In this document: positions 8,924-17,254 of the stretch, piece by piece
Numbering within the stretch: position 1 is the stretch's first letter
Layout: the number at the start of each line of letters is the position of its first letter
Assembly: GCF_002982115.1 (NCBI RefSeq)
Contig: NZ_CP019980.1
Coordinates: forward strand, 2,240,001-2,304,000
Source: Lysinibacillus sphaericus
GTDB taxonomy: Bacteria; Bacillota; Bacilli; Bacillales_A; Planococcaceae
Direction: 5' to 3'
Length of the DNA stretch: 64,000 bases
Notes under the pieces: generated by a model
Databases searched by the model: none
What the model saw: the letters and a program-made list of their open reading frames with translations, nothing else
Told to the model about the DNA's origin: nothing
Position numbers and translations under genes: made by a program

Positions 8924-10150
8924 ATAAATATTCAACTTATAAATTCCAAAAATAAAAAATTATTTATAAGTGGAATGCTGTGTAATTCATTAGGGAATGG
9001 TATATTTCTAACAATATCCACCATATATTTTATCAATATATTGAATATCTCAACTTGGATATATAGTTTTATTTTACTTTTAGGAGGGTTATTGGGGCTT
9101 TTTTCTGGCACTTTTTTCGGTCATTTAGCAGATAAAGTCGGTTCAAAACCAATATATTGCTTATCCCTATTAATTCAAGGTATTTGCTGTATAGGATATT
9201 TATTTGGAGGAAATATAGGCATTTTTATAGCCTGCTTGATTGGCAGTATTATTTTTGAAAAAGGAGCTTCAGCGGCTAGAGGTGCCATGATGGTAGAGAT
9301 AGTTTCTAGAGAAGAAAGGGTGAAATTTAGAGCTTTAACTAGGGTAATTGTAAACGGAGCGGCTTGTATAGGAGCAGCTTTAGGTTCTATCGTGTTAATT
9401 TTAAATGCTGAGAGTGTTTTTTTAATAGCTATTTTATTTAATGGACTTACATTTGTTGCTACGTCCTTTATTTTTAAATGTATGTCTATAAAAGGAAAAA
9501 AACCGGTCGAACAAATTATATTAACTAATGATTCTATAAGTCAAAACACCTCAGTACTAACAGCTTTATCCGACAAAAGATTTCTTATTATCACATTATT
9601 AAATTCCGTTTTAGCATTACACTCATCAATAATTAATATAGCTATACCCATTTGGATTTCCCAATATAGTCAGTTGCCTATATGGCTAGTTTCAGCTGTA
9701 ATTTTAATAAATACTATAGGTGTTATTTTATTTCAAGTGAAGGTTGGGGAAAACGTCAAATCAATAAGAGATGCAACAAAAGTTGCACAAAAAGCAGGGT
9801 TTTTATTAGCTATTACTTGCATTTTTATAGGAATGAGTAATACTGTCCCAATTTGGGCTGGAATAATTATGATTTTATTAGCTGGAATTAGTCAATTATT
9901 TGGAGAACTGTATCAAGCTGTTTCTGGCTGGACCTTTTCATTTGAATTGGCCCCTGAAGATGCTTATGGAAAATATCAGGGGATATTTAACGCTGGAAAA
10001 GATGCAAGCTTATTAGTATCCCCTCTGATTTTCACTTCATTAGTTTTACCTGCAGGGCTTTTGGGATGGGGAGCTTTAACTATACTTTTTATTTTAACTG
10101 CATTATGTACTGATAGATTGGTATATTCTAATAAATTATTAAAGGGATGA
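8924..10150 (+). CDS. MFS exporter, first gene of the island operon, probable ATA start
   Basis: Major facilitator superfamily transporter with about 12 hydrophobic segments. The loop motif GHLADKVGSKPIY (after the second segment) is the MFS motif A. The first ATG (8975) has no ribosome site and would cut into the first membrane helix. GGGGGG at 8909-8914 is followed, 9 bases on, by in-frame ATA 8924 (then ATT 8930), giving INIQLINSKNKKLFISGM as the N-terminus; a rare ATA or ATT start is therefore likely. It leads the operon and the next gene begins 4 bases after its stop. It probably exports the cluster's product; the substrate is unknown. Confidence 0.75.
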   Translation: MNIQLINSKNKKLFISGMLCNSLGNGIFLTISTIYFINILNISTWIYSFILLLGGLLGLFSGTFFGHLADKVGSKPIYCLSLLIQGICCIGYLFGGNIGIFIACLIGSIIFEKGASAARGAMMVEIVSREERVKFRALTRVIVNGAACIGAALGSIVLILNAESVFLIAILFNGLTFVATSFIFKCMSIKGKKPVEQIILTNDSISQNTSVLTALSDKRFLIITLLNSVLALHSSIINIAIPIWISQYSQLPIWLVSAVILINTIGVILFQVKVGENVKSIRDATKVAQKAGFLLAITCIFIGMSNTVPIWAGIIMILLAGISQLFGELYQAVSGWTFSFELAPEDAYGKYQGIFNAGKDASLLVSPLIFTSLVLPAGLLGWGALTILFILTALCTDRLVYSNKLLKG

Positions 10151-10154
10151 AATT

Positions 10155-12647
10155 ATGATTTTAACTGGACCAGAAATTATAAAAGCACATAAAAATAAAG
10201 AAATAATTATAGAACCATTTTTATATGAACATGTAAACCCAAACAGTTATAATTTTCGAATTGGAAATAAACTTAGAATATATACGTCTGAGGAACTAGA
10301 TCCCAAAAAATTAAACGAATATGAAGAAATTGAAATCACAGAAGAAGGATATCTATTAGAACCTAATAAATTATATTTAGCTCATACTATAGAAAAAATG
10401 GGAAGTAACAATTATGCACCTACTTTCGCAGCTCGATCATCAATTGCAAGGTTAGGATTATTTATTAATCTATCTGCTAGTTTAGGTGATATCGGTTTTA
10501 TTGGGCAATGGACTTTACAATTGTGTGCGACACATCCTCTTAAAGTATATTCTGGGATGCCAATTGGTCAAATTATGTGGTGGAAACCAAAGGGAAGAAT
10601 CGAATTGTACAATGGTAAATATCAAAGTTCTAATGGACCTAGAAGCAGTGAAATATACATGGATTTTAATAAAACTAAAAAGCATACATTATTACCGGTA
10701 TTAGGAAGTTTAGTGAATGAAAATATTGTTGGTAATAAATTCAACTCATTATCAATCCTTAGTAAAGATTACCTTGTTCCTAAAGCCTTTTGTATTTCCA
10801 CAGAATTTTTAGAGCAATTTATGTTTACAGCTCAAATTAAAACTCAATTATTTAATGAAATGATAGATATAAAATCAACAGTGGGCGCTTTTATAAGAGA
10901 TTCGTCAAAGAAAATCAATTCAATAATGGAAGATATTTACATTAATGAACAGGGGATTGCCATTATTATAGAAAGGATAGATGAAATATTTGGGGATTGT
11001 AATGAGAAAGGAAAATATGCAATTAGATCGTCCGGTACTAATGAGGATGGTAAGCAAAATAGTTATGCAGGAATCCATGATTCTTTTCTTAATGTAAGTG
11101 GAATGAAAAACATCATAAAATCAATAGAAAAGGTAGTTAAATCATACTACTCAGCTACTGCAATTATCCAAAGAGTAACAAATGGTGATTTTTCAAGTAA
11201 TCCAGAAATTGCTGTAATAGTGCAGGAGATGATTGATTCTCAAGAAGCAGGGGTAGCTTTTAGTGAAAAATATAATAATGAGATAATTGTTTCAATTGAA
11301 TCAGTAAAAGGATTAGGCGAGCAATTGGTTTCTGGTGTTGTAGAATCTTCAAAAGAAATAGTCTCAAAAGAAAATTATTTAGAAAAGGAAAATAATATTC
11401 AAAAGATTTACTCCTTAGCATCCTCCATTCAAGAATACCATGGTTATGATGTAGATATAGAATGGAGTATTCTTCATGAAAAAATTTATCTTTTACAATG
11501 TAGACCTATTACCAAAAAAACGGTTAACGATAAAAAAGAAAATATAAAACAATTTTCTTTTTTTGATCTGTATCATGAGAATCCACCGAAAAGTTTTGAA
11601 TTTAAAGAAGTTGCGGAGATTTATGTTTCCTATACTAACAAAAGGAAAAAATCTATTGAAATAGCGAATAAGTATGGCTTTAAAACATCTTTAGGTTTTG
11701 TATTAAATTACAATAAACTTGGCCTTCAAGATTTCAAATTTAATTCCAATAAATTATTAGAAAATATGTTTAAAAATAAAGAAGTAAATTCTTATTCTAA
11801 ATTCGTTTTAGATTTTAACCAATTTTCAAGACAAATCATTATTGAAAAAGAAGAATTGGTTGATAATTTACTACAACATTTACCTAAAGATAGTGATTTT
11901 ATCACTAATACAGTAATAATCAGACCATTTTTTAGTGGTGAAGCGGGGTTAATTGTTTCATCAGGAGAATTAGGAATGTTTATTGATATCTCAGAAAAAG
12001 GTTTGTTGAGCCTAAATAGAGGTATTATTGAATCTTCAAAAATTACTTTTAATGAAAAACATGAAATTATAAATATTAGCTCAAACTGTCCTCATTACAT
12101 AATAGATGCAGTTAAAAAAAATCAACTAAATTTAGCAAATTGTGTTAATGAAATAAACTCTGAATTCAATACAACTACTACAGAATGGATTTACGAAAAA
12201 GGTATATTTTGTTTTATAGATTATTCTAATAAAGGAAAAGTCAATTATGAAAATATTATTAATACCTCAATAATCTCAAGAGGAGCAGCGAAAGGTAAAA
12301 TATTTGATTTAACAAAATATTCAGAAGAATTACATAGACTCTCTATTGGAGCTGCGGTAAGTATAGATGATGAGAAAACTTTAGATCTCTCATATCACCA
12401 AGTAATTCAAGAAATTATTGAAGAACTTGAAAAATATAAGGAGAAGCCAATAGTTCTAGCAAAATTACCTTATGCTTGTTTATCTGGAATTTTAAATATA
12501 GCTTCGGGTTTTATTTTTGAAAAAGGATCTACTTTGTGTCATTTAGCTATATTACTTAGAGAAAATGATATTCCAGCAGTTGTTGCAAATAGAAAAATAA
12601 AGTCTGAGGAAGTAACAATAATCGAGGGTAATATTTATGAAAAATAA
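10155..12647 (+). CDS. dCTP-deaminase-like domain fused to an ATP-grasp/phospho-His dikinase
   Basis: 830 residues, three parts. Residues 1-178 are a Dcd/dUTPase-fold domain: MILTGPEI, NPNSYNFRIGN, the active-site segment RSSIARLG (94-101), PIGQI and a C-terminal YNGKY. The deaminase Glu is replaced by Gln122 (TLQL). Residues about 190-455 are a PEP-synthase-type nucleotide domain: YAIRSSGTNEDG, VIVQEMIDS, VKGLGEQLVSG, DVDIEW, LLQCRPIT. A middle domain of unknown kind (about 470-705) follows, then a swivelling phospho-His domain (about 706-830) with the His in TLCHLAILLREN. The last three parts match the layout of rifampin phosphotransferase rather than PEP synthase, so it likely transfers a phosphate from ATP through His to an unknown acceptor. 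The Dcd part may bind a nucleotide. Confidence 0.85.
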   Translation: MILTGPEIIKAHKNKEIIIEPFLYEHVNPNSYNFRIGNKLRIYTSEELDPKKLNEYEEIEITEEGYLLEPNKLYLAHTIEKMGSNNYAPTFAARSSIARLGLFINLSASLGDIGFIGQWTLQLCATHPLKVYSGMPIGQIMWWKPKGRIELYNGKYQSSNGPRSSEIYMDFNKTKKHTLLPVLGSLVNENIVGNKFNSLSILSKDYLVPKAFCISTEFLEQFMFTAQIKTQLFNEMIDIKSTVGAFIRDSSKKINSIMEDIYINEQGIAIIIERIDEIFGDCNEKGKYAIRSSGTNEDGKQNSYAGIHDSFLNVSGMKNIIKSIEKVVKSYYSATAIIQRVTNGDFSSNPEIAVIVQEMIDSQEAGVAFSEKYNNEIIVSIESVKGLGEQLVSGVVESSKEIVSKENYLEKENNIQKIYSLASSIQEYHGYDVDIEWSILHEKIYLLQCRPITKKTVNDKKENIKQFSFFDLYHENPPKSFEFKEVAEIYVSYTNKRKKSIEIANKYGFKTSLGFVLNYNKLGLQDFKFNSNKLLENMFKNKEVNSYSKFVLDFNQFSRQIIIEKEELVDNLLQHLPKDSDFITNTVIIRPFFSGEAGLIVSSGELGMFIDISEKGLLSLNRGIIESSKITFNEKHEIINISSNCPHYIIDAVKKNQLNLANCVNEINSEFNTTTTEWIYEKGIFCFIDYSNKGKVNYENIINTSIISRGAAKGKIFDLTKYSEELHRLSIGAAVSIDDEKTLDLSYHQVIQEIIEELEKYKEKPIVLAKLPYACLSGILNIASGFIFEKGSTLCHLAILLRENDIPAVVANRKIKSEEVTIIEGNIYEK

Positions 12648-13809
12648 TCTTTTAAAATTGATTTGTGGGGAAAGAGGCTATATTGATAAAAGCCCCGTTA
12701 TAACACAATCTTTTATCAGTGTGATGTTCGACCAGAGCATATCGAGTGGGAAAATTCCAAATACTATAGTTATAGACATAGATAAGTTGGAAAATAAGAT
12801 AAGAGAGATTGAAATTTACGATTCCAAAAATAAAAAAAGTTCATATAAGCAAATTTTTAACGAGAAATTTATTACTGGAATGCAAGTAAATAGTGAAATT
12901 ATTCCAATAGAAATTTTTAAAACTAAAATTTTGTTGCCATTATGTTTGATGTATGAAAAAGATTGTGAAATTTACTTATTCAGCTATCTGAGAATATTAA
13001 ATAATAAAATATTATTTATTTTTTCAGGAAAAGAATTTCGGGAAAAAATTGATAAGAATAATTTACTTACCTTATTTCAAGAAAAACATAGACAAAATGC
13101 TTTATTTTTCAATAATCATCAATGTTATTATAATAAATTATTTAAAGGAGAAGAAATTGAATATAAATATACATTACCAAAAAATGGTGATATATGGAAA
13201 TTAACACAAGATTTTTATAACGATGTTAAATTAAATAAAATTCCAGAATATATACCTGAATTTGGGGATGAATTTCAATCGTGGGATTATGAAAATTATC
13301 TATTCGAAATTAATTCTCCTATTGAGGAAAGGGGTTATATATCATTTATTCCTTTAACAAAAGGCGGATATACAATTAAGCGAAAATGGTTTTCAGAAGA
13401 CAGTGTGAAGAGAAGAGAAGTGCATTATAAAGAGACTGAAAAAATTAGTGATTATAAAAAATATATTCATGATAGATTTGGAGTAACTGGTAGAGAACTT
13501 CCTTCGTTTCAAAGAATACGCTACGATGTGAATTTTGAATCTATACTTACAGGTCATGTGTTTGGTGTGTATTTTGACTACTCATATTTACATTCTGATG
13601 AAACTAAAGTCTTGTGTCAATGTGAGCTAGAATATATTAGAACAAGGTCAATAAATAGAAATGATGAACGTGAAATGTTAGAACAATTTAATGAATTGGC
13701 AAATTATATGGATAAATTCTTTAAAGAGAGAGCGATTCCAACTAATAGAGGCGTTTATTCAAAACTATCATTTCTAAAAAATTGTATAAAGGAGAACAAC
13801 GATGACTAA
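12637..13809 (+). CDS. Unknown protein with a CYTH-like C-terminal half
   Basis: 390-residue soluble protein, ATG 12637 preceded by GAGGG inside the previous gene (11-base overlap). The N-terminal 165 residues are not recognised. Residue 173 begins EIEYKYTL, which fits the ExExK signature of CYTH triphosphate-tunnel proteins (thiamine triphosphatase, class IV adenylate cyclase). Further along are alternating basic and acidic strands expected of a tunnel: FIPLTKGGYTIKRKW, KRREVHY, RIRYDVN and LCQCELEYI. If correct, the protein would bind a triphosphate or pyrophosphate with metal ions. The match is by motif only. It is translationally coupled on both sides. Confidence 0.5.
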   Translation: MKNNLLKLICGERGYIDKSPVITQSFISVMFDQSISSGKIPNTIVIDIDKLENKIREIEIYDSKNKKSSYKQIFNEKFITGMQVNSEIIPIEIFKTKILLPLCLMYEKDCEIYLFSYLRILNNKILFIFSGKEFREKIDKNNLLTLFQEKHRQNALFFNNHQCYYNKLFKGEEIEYKYTLPKNGDIWKLTQDFYNDVKLNKIPEYIPEFGDEFQSWDYENYLFEINSPIEERGYISFIPLTKGGYTIKRKWFSEDSVKRREVHYKETEKISDYKKYIHDRFGVTGRELPSFQRIRYDVNFESILTGHVFGVYFDYSYLHSDETKVLCQCELEYIRTRSINRNDEREMLEQFNELANYMDKFFKERAIPTNRGVYSKLSFLKNCIKENNDD

Positions 13810-14587
13810 GAAGGTTATTCTTTTGGATTTAGAAGGTACTTTGTATACAAGAGAAGGATTGATAGAAGGAGCACTTGAATTAATTAATTCTTTGAAAAAA
13901 AAATATATTGTTCGTTTTATTACCAATTCAGATTCGAAGTCGCAACTATCAATATATTTACACTTAAAAAAATTAGGTTTTAATATCAAATCAGAAGAAA
14001 TCTATACACCAAGTCGAATTATAAACACTTATTTTTTAAACAAGATTAAGTTAGCTTTCTTTTTAACATCAAAAGAAATAAAAGAGGAGTTTAAACAAAA
14101 AGGACAGATTGTAGAAAAATATAATGCTGATATTTGTCCTACTCATGTTGTTATGGGGGATCTAAAGGAGGTATTCGACTATAACTCAATCAATACAGCT
14201 TTTAGATATCTAGATAAAGGTGCAAAATTAATTCTTTTACAAGAAGGGTTATATTATTTATCAGATAACGAAAAAAATATTGATACAGGTTCTTTTGCTA
14301 ATATTTTTCCCAAAAAAGTACAAGATGAAAGAATATTAATAGGAAAACCTTCTTCAATATTAATATCCGCAATAATGGATGAATTAAATATTAAAGATAA
14401 AAAGGATTTTTTAATTGTAGGTGACGATATTTTTTCAGATATTTTAATGGGGAATAATCTTGGGATTGATACAGCATTGGTTAAAACAGGAAAGTACAAT
14501 TTACAAAAAGGGTTATCAACTTCTATAAAACCAAATTACTTATTAGAATCTGTAAAGTATTTAAGTGAAATACTGGAGGAAATATAA
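13802..14587 (+). CDS. HAD-superfamily phosphatase (NagD/HAD-IIA-like)
   Basis: 261-residue hydrolase, ATG 13802 after AAGGAGAACAACG. Motif I reads LLDLEGTLY with nucleophile Asp9, but the usual second Asp is Glu11, an uncommon change in phosphatases. Motif II is FITNSD, motif III the Lys in IGKPSS, motif IV VGDDIFSDI followed by GIDTALVKTG. The order and the GKP/GDD motifs fit the HAD-IIA group (p-nitrophenylphosphatase, NagD), which act on nucleotide or sugar phosphates. It overlaps the previous gene by 8 bases. In this cluster it probably removes a phosphate from an intermediate. Confidence 0.8.
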   Translation: MTKKVILLDLEGTLYTREGLIEGALELINSLKKKYIVRFITNSDSKSQLSIYLHLKKLGFNIKSEEIYTPSRIINTYFLNKIKLAFFLTSKEIKEEFKQKGQIVEKYNADICPTHVVMGDLKEVFDYNSINTAFRYLDKGAKLILLQEGLYYLSDNEKNIDTGSFANIFPKKVQDERILIGKPSSILISAIMDELNIKDKKDFLIVGDDIFSDILMGNNLGIDTALVKTGKYNLQKGLSTSIKPNYLLESVKYLSEILEEI

Positions 14588-14590
14588 ATA

Positions 14591-16183
14591 ATGACATTAA
14601 ATTGGTTTATTTTTGATGGTATACCGAAATGGTTACTAGAAAGGTTATTAAATACTGGAGAACTTCCATACTTTAAAAAAATTATAGATAGTGGAAGCTT
14701 TTTTGATACAAAACCTAGTTACCCAAATTGTCAAACTCCAGCAGCAATGGCCACATTGTTAACGGGACAGTCACAGCAAGAACATAAAATAAATGGTTAT
14801 TGGATGCAAGGAAAAGAAGACCATAGAAAGTATGTGAATTCCTTATTGCAAGCAAGCCCTGAAGGAAGTTTAATTTGGGAGGATTTAAGTAAAGAAAATA
14901 TCGAAATAGATTTAATACAAATACCTTGGTATAAAGAAACCTCTAAAAAAATAAATTTTGTTGGGGGTATTAATAATCGAATTTCACGAGAAAAATATTA
15001 TGACTTATCCAATAGAGATATATTAAATATAGAAGATGAAGTTGGAATTATTAAGGCAATTAAAAAAGATGCTTTTACATGGCAATTAGAATCAAATAAT
15101 TATTTTACTTGTATAAATGACAAAAAATGGACACTTTTTACTTCGAATAAAGGACATTCAGCGTGGTATAGGGTAGTAAATTCAAATGAAAAAGAATACT
15201 TAATTCGAACAGCAGTTTGGGAAATGGTTTATTCCTCCACTAGAAATGACTCTATTTTGTTGAATAAAACAATCGGTAAAAACCCTTTTCTAGGTGAAAC
15301 TTTGGGTGGTATGTATAGAACAGGATTATTTGGAAAACAATTCTACATTGATGGAGATGGAACAGCAGAGAATCTATATTTAGATTTATATAAATTATCA
15401 TTTGAATATTATAAGTTAGTACTAAATGAAATTTTTAAAAATAGAAGTGAAAACAAATTAAGAATAATTTATGTACCTTTCACAGACGATATCGGTCATG
15501 AACTTATAGGGTTTCTTAATTCTGATATTGAAATACCAAAAAAATATGAAATGAAAGCATTTGAATTACTGTTAAAAGTTTATAAATATGCCGATCAATT
15601 ACTAGAAATCGCGTATGAAGAAGAAAAGGATTTTGATTTTGTAATTTCTTCCGACCATGGAATGAATGGCGTTAGCACAATGTTCCATCCAAATGATTTA
15701 CTTGTATGTAACGGATACGCACAAAAACCAAGTGGCGATTTTGAAAATACAAATGAAAAAACATCACATGTAATATATCATGTTGTGAATAATGGTTTTA
15801 TATACGAAAATACCAAAAATCATGATAATAAAATTTTAAAAGCTGCATTAACAAAATTAATAGATTATAGGCATCCTATTTCGAAAAAAAAAATGGTAAA
15901 GGAGCTAGTAGATATAAATGGGGAAAAAGTTAATTTACAAACATTTAACGATAAAAAATGTTATATAGTATTTGCTGAAAATGTAATGCCTAATCCAGAA
16001 TTAACTAAAAATCTTAGCATAATTAGTAAACCTAATAGATCCGCTACGCATCATACTTATAATAGTGATAAATTAAATGGAATATTCATAAGTTCTTTTA
16101 AATTAAAAGAAAGTAGCATAAAAAGTAATACAGAAGTTAAATCCATAATTTTAAAAAAAATGAGGGGTAAAAATTGTCAATAA
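14591..16183 (+). CDS. Type I phosphodiesterase / nucleotide pyrophosphatase (alkaline phosphatase superfamily)
   Basis: 530-residue enzyme. The two-metal site typical of nucleotide pyrophosphatases can be read: Asp9 in FIFDG, the probable Thr nucleophile Thr49 in NCQTPAAMATLLTG, Asp and His in DDIGHE (about 298-302), Asp-His in SSDHGMNG (about 353-354) and a late His in SATHHTYNSD (about 495). There is no signal peptide, so it acts in the cytoplasm, unlike many relatives. Family members split phosphodiester or pyrophosphate bonds, often in nucleotides. It starts 3 bases after the HAD gene, following GGAGGAAATATAAATA, and overlaps the next gene by 10 bases. Confidence 0.8.
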   Translation: MTLNWFIFDGIPKWLLERLLNTGELPYFKKIIDSGSFFDTKPSYPNCQTPAAMATLLTGQSQQEHKINGYWMQGKEDHRKYVNSLLQASPEGSLIWEDLSKENIEIDLIQIPWYKETSKKINFVGGINNRISREKYYDLSNRDILNIEDEVGIIKAIKKDAFTWQLESNNYFTCINDKKWTLFTSNKGHSAWYRVVNSNEKEYLIRTAVWEMVYSSTRNDSILLNKTIGKNPFLGETLGGMYRTGLFGKQFYIDGDGTAENLYLDLYKLSFEYYKLVLNEIFKNRSENKLRIIYVPFTDDIGHELIGFLNSDIEIPKKYEMKAFELLLKVYKYADQLLEIAYEEEKDFDFVISSDHGMNGVSTMFHPNDLLVCNGYAQKPSGDFENTNEKTSHVIYHVVNNGFIYENTKNHDNKILKAALTKLIDYRHPISKKKMVKELVDINGEKVNLQTFNDKKCYIVFAENVMPNPELTKNLSIISKPNRSATHHTYNSDKLNGIFISSFKLKESSIKSNTEVKSIILKKMRGKNCQ

Positions 16184-16752
16184 AGATATCGGTTATAGGA
16201 AAGTCGGGCGTAGGAAAATCTACTTTTTCAGAATTAGCACAGAAATTTTTTGAGGAAAAGGGTTGCTGCACGGAAATCATAAAATTATCTGAGCCATTGT
16301 ATACATTACAACATCAATTTTATGAATTTTCTGATTGTGATATCACTGGTAAAAGTTTTCAAGATCAAATTTTGATGGAAAATATCGCTAATATATTGAG
16401 AGGGTTAAATCCCTATTCACTCGTTTCCCATTTCTCTAAAAGAATGAATAGGATAGATTGTGAAGTTATAATTAATGATGATCTTAGAGATCCATACATT
16501 GATGGGAAATATTTTTTAGATAATCAATTTTCTATTATTCGTATAGAAGCTGATGAATCTATAAGATTGTCGCGGTTGAAAAATCGAAATGACATTTCAC
16601 GTTCAGATAAATCCTCAGAAAATATAAATTTAATACCTACAAATTTTATTATTGAAAACAATGGAGATTTAACGATGTATAAACAAAAAGTACATACTTT
16701 GTTGGAGGAAATATATGATATTAACAGGAAACGAGATTTACAAAGAAATTAA
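16174..16752 (+). CDS. dNMP-kinase-like P-loop protein
   Basis: 192-residue P-loop protein with TTG start at 16174, after TGAGGGGTAAAAA inside the previous gene. The Walker A motif VIGKSGVGKSTF is near the N-terminus and IINDDLRDPYID (about residues 103-114) recalls the nDDlR motif of phage and bacterial deoxynucleoside monophosphate kinases. RLKNRND near residue 137 would be a lid. It could phosphorylate a (modified) nucleoside monophosphate. It overlaps the following gene by 38 bases, an unusually long coupling. An adenylylsulfate-kinase-like role is less likely. Confidence 0.7.
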   Translation: MSIKISVIGKSGVGKSTFSELAQKFFEEKGCCTEIIKLSEPLYTLQHQFYEFSDCDITGKSFQDQILMENIANILRGLNPYSLVSHFSKRMNRIDCEVIINDDLRDPYIDGKYFLDNQFSIIRIEADESIRLSRLKNRNDISRSDKSSENINLIPTNFIIENNGDLTMYKQKVHTLLEEIYDINRKRDLQRN

Positions 16753-17248
16753 TACAGGAAGAATAGTAATTGATAATTTCAAAATAGAAAATTTAGAACC
16801 AAATAGTTATGGGTTTTTAATCGGCAATAAAATATTGGAATATACTGATTATAATTTAGATTTTAAAAAAACACCAACAGTGGTAGAAAAAGAAATACCT
16901 AAAGATGGATTTGTGTTGGAACCAAATAAATTTTATCTAGCATCTACTTATGAAAGGATGGGGAGTAATTTTTACGCTGCTACATTATTAGCAGATTTAT
17001 CGGTTTCTTCAATGGGAATGTGGATTCAACATTCTGCTCCACTTGGTCACCACGGAGCTATTATTCCTTGGACTCTAGAAATTAGGGTTTTAGAAAAGAT
17101 CAGAATCTATCCTTTTATGAAAATTGGTAAAATAGCATTTTGGACTCTTCAAGGAGAAAACGACAAATACAATGGTAAATATATTGGCTCTGAAACAGTT
17201 GTGGCTTCTAGGTTTTCTCAAGATTTTTCTATTAATAGAAAAAGGTGA
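16715..17248 (+). CDS. Stand-alone dCTP-deaminase-like protein, divergent active site
   Basis: 177-residue Dcd-fold protein, ATG 16715 after TTGGAGGAAATAT. It aligns without gaps to the first 125 residues of the fused protein at 10155 (MILTG-EI, EPNSY, GF/YLLEPNK, ERMGSN). It keeps the catalytic Glu122 (WTLEI) of dCTP deaminases but has lost the Ser and Arg of the RSSxAR motif: the equivalent stretch reads ADLSVSSMG, with Leu95 and Ser99. True dCTP deaminases need all of these, so ordinary dCTP deamination is unlikely from this protein alone. It may pair with the fused paralogue or serve another chemistry on a nucleotide. Confidence 0.8.
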   Translation: MILTGNEIYKEINTGRIVIDNFKIENLEPNSYGFLIGNKILEYTDYNLDFKKTPTVVEKEIPKDGFVLEPNKFYLASTYERMGSNFYAATLLADLSVSSMGMWIQHSAPLGHHGAIIPWTLEIRVLEKIRIYPFMKIGKIAFWTLQGENDKYNGKYIGSETVVASRFSQDFSINRKR

Positions 17249-17254
17249 TTTAAT

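Noticed and set aside
8975..8977. ATG as start of the MFS exporter
   Set aside because: It has no ribosome site at a usable distance and would begin just before the first membrane helix; the G-rich site at 8909 points to a start near 8924.
10155..17248. Calling the Dcd-like proteins genuine dCTP deaminases or phage-defence deaminases
   Set aside because: Each lacks at least one residue needed for known dCTP deamination, so only the fold is claimed.
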